From JBEIDK01 sp040383485 (GTDB lineage Bacteria > Bacteroidota > Bacteroidia > UBA4408): a DNA stretch of 64,000 bases. Location: NCBI GenBank assembly GCA_040383485.1, contig JBEIDK010000003.1:1-64000 (forward strand), read 5' to 3'. The position numbers were made by a program, and so were the translations under genes. Every line of letters starts with the position of its first letter. Position 1 is the stretch's first letter. Below are positions 62,620 to 64,000 of the stretch, one piece after another. Below the pieces are notes generated by a model that was given only the letters and a program-made list of their open reading frames with translations, did no database searches and was not told the origin of the DNA.

Positions 62620-62814
62620 GATTTATTAAGGAATCAAAACTACAATTCTTTTCTCTCTTCACTGCAACAAACTCACAAAACACTTTGGTTCATTTTCAAG
62701 TTCTCAAATAATTTATTACAGATAGCGTGTTGTATTAAATTGATTGAGATAATAAATAGTTTTCTAACTATGTTTAAAAAATTAAATATAGTTTTGAATA
62801 CAAAATAATTTGCA

Positions 62815-64000
62815 ATGAAAATAAAATACATTTTACCTTCAGTAATTACATTTTATGCATTAAATGTAAATGCTCAAAATTCTCAGCAACGCGACAAGGC
62901 AACTTTTCGTGATTTAAAGCCAGGATATTATGAAAACTCTATTCTTCGTGGAATTGAAGATTCTCAAGAAATAAAAAAAGTAGAGAAGAAACGCCGTGCA
63001 TATAAAATAGACATCACTGGTAAAGATATTCCAAAGTCGGTTGATGAGTTTAAAACTTATTGGAAGAATGAACCTATATCACAAGGTTCTACAGGAACAT
63101 GTTGGAGTTTTAGTACTACAAGTTTTTTTGAAACCGAGGTATATCGCTTAACAAAACAACAAGTAAAAATTTCAGAAATGTACAGCGCCTATTGGGAGTA
63201 TGTTGAAAAAGCAAAGCAATTTGTAAATGAAAGGGGAAACTCTGTTTTTGGTGAAGGCTCTGAAGGTAATGGAGTAACAAGAATTATGAAAACTTATGGT
63301 GCAATGCCTGAAGAGTCATATACAGGCTTACTTGCAGGACAGGCATTTCATACTCATAAAGATATGTTTAAAGAAATGGAAGCTTACCTAATGAAGGTGA
63401 AAGAAAATAATGAATGGAATGATGAAGTTGTTGTTTCAACAATTAAGTCAATAATGAATCATCATATGGGTATGCCGCCTACTAAAGTTACAGTTGCTGG
63501 CAAGGATTATTCTCCTCAGGAATATTTGAAAAATGTATTAAAATTGAATCCGGACGATTATATTGATGTAATGAGTCTGATTGAAAAACCATATTGGGAA
63601 AAGGCAGAGTATGAGGTAGAAGATAATTGGTGGCATAGTGCTGATTATTATAATGTACCTCTTGATGTTTATACAGCGCTTATAAAGCAATCAATCAGAA
63701 ATGGTTATACAATGGCAATTGGAGGCGATACATCGGAAAGTGGATTTGATAGTTGGAATAATGTGGCTATGGTTCCTACATATGACATTCCAAGCGAATT
63801 TATTGATGAGTATGCACGTCAATTTAGGTTTACTAATAAAACTACCACTGATGACCATGGTATGCACCTTATTGGCTATATGGAAAAAAACGGTAAGGAC
63901 TGGTACTTAATTAAAGATAGTGGCGCAGGTAGCAGAAACTGTGCAAAAGACAGTAAAAATTTTGGTTATTACTTCTTTCACGAAGATTATATTAAACTTA
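62815..64000 (+). CDS. C1-type cysteine peptidase (bleomycin-hydrolase-like), C-terminus cut by window edge
   Basis: The frame starts at ATG 62815 with a signal peptide (MKIKYILPSVITFYALNVNAQ) and remains open to the edge (395 residues). The active-site segment QGSTGTCWSFSTTSFF holds the nucleophile cysteine and oxyanion glutamine, and TTDDHGMHLIGY holds the catalytic histidine. The third site, usually Asn in KNSWG, reads LIKDSGAGS, so it is aspartate. This form looks like a periplasmic aminopeptidase-C relative. A TAGTTTTG box lies just upstream, but its -33 partner is unclear. Confidence 0.85.
   Translation, partial: MKIKYILPSVITFYALNVNAQNSQQRDKATFRDLKPGYYENSILRGIEDSQEIKKVEKKRRAYKIDITGKDIPKSVDEFKTYWKNEPISQGSTGTCWSFSTTSFFETEVYRLTKQQVKISEMYSAYWEYVEKAKQFVNERGNSVFGEGSEGNGVTRIMKTYGAMPEESYTGLLAGQAFHTHKDMFKEMEAYLMKVKENNEWNDEVVVSTIKSIMNHHMGMPPTKVTVAGKDYSPQEYLKNVLKLNPDDYIDVMSLIEKPYWEKAEYEVEDNWWHSADYYNVPLDVYTALIKQSIRNGYTMAIGGDTSESGFDSWNNVAMVPTYDIPSEFIDEYARQFRFTNKTTTDDHGMHLIGYMEKNGKDWYLIKDSGAGSRNCAKDSKNFGYYFFHEDYIKL

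Overview
The window is strongly AT-rich DNA from a member of the Bacteroidota. The case rests on several lineage markers: type IX secretion (T9SS) C-terminal sorting domains, a gliding-motility-type C-terminal domain followed by two PorP/SprF-like genes, a short carB-type carbamoyl-phosphate synthase, a THX ribosomal protein, lpxK, and two promoters of the TTTG / TAnnTTTG class used by this phylum. No species can be named from the sequence alone.

Layout. 1-15 kb is a secretion and surface block: a partial TPR protein, two secreted T9SS cargo proteins, a 1214-residue repeat protein with a type B sorting domain plus two PorP/SprF-like outer-membrane proteins, and a large propeller-sensor SpoIIE phosphatase. 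15-18.3 kb holds a PaaY-like hexapeptide protein, a small two-gene operon with a truncated membrane protein, an agmatinase/formimidoylglutamase-type ureohydrolase and a decayed lysA. 18.5-23.6 kb is the most unusual part: a carB gene with an in-frame insertion carrying a complete DUF559 (Vsr-like) endonuclease domain bracketed by GC-rich palindromic repeats, then two composite REP-like palindromes next to an IS200-like transposase whose HUH motif reads HVN, and an orphan antitoxin-like mini-gene. 23.7-28.5 kb contains two uncharacterised exported proteins and the ribosomal operon rplM-rpsI-rpsB-tsf with its own promoter and terminators. 28.7-42.5 kb mixes housekeeping genes (divIC-like, serA, mce, a patatin outer-membrane protein) with envelope polysaccharide genes (integral-membrane glycosyltransferase, O-antigen ligase-like protein, GT2, flippase). 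42.5-50.9 kb contains an alkyltransferase-like DNA repair protein, GH25 lysozyme, AraC regulator, hemF, trhO, birA interrupted by an in-frame stop, an NlpC/P60 protein, purine nucleoside phosphorylase, lpxK, THX and tRNA-Leu and tRNA-Gly. 51-55.4 kb is a four-gene operon (TPR protein, NamZ-type DUF1343 protein, pabA/trpG, DMFA2-like protein). 55.5-62.6 kb is a minus-strand polysaccharide operon: Wzx-like flippase, Wzy-like polymerase, asnB, GT4, and a membrane glycosyltransferase split at an A9 tract. The right edge cuts a C1-type cysteine peptidase.

Main discoveries. (1) A DUF559-containing palindrome-bounded element sits inside the essential gene carB without breaking its frame; the nuclease motif and both CarB halves look intact, which suggests a mobile element tolerated as a protein insert. 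(2) A second, unrelated palindromic repeat family lies next to a RAYT/IS200-like transposase with an altered catalytic motif. (3) Several genes show fresh or ongoing decay: lysA (missing N-terminus and two substituted invariant residues), birA (a stop codon before a still-conserved C-terminal domain), and a glycosyltransferase split at a homopolymer.
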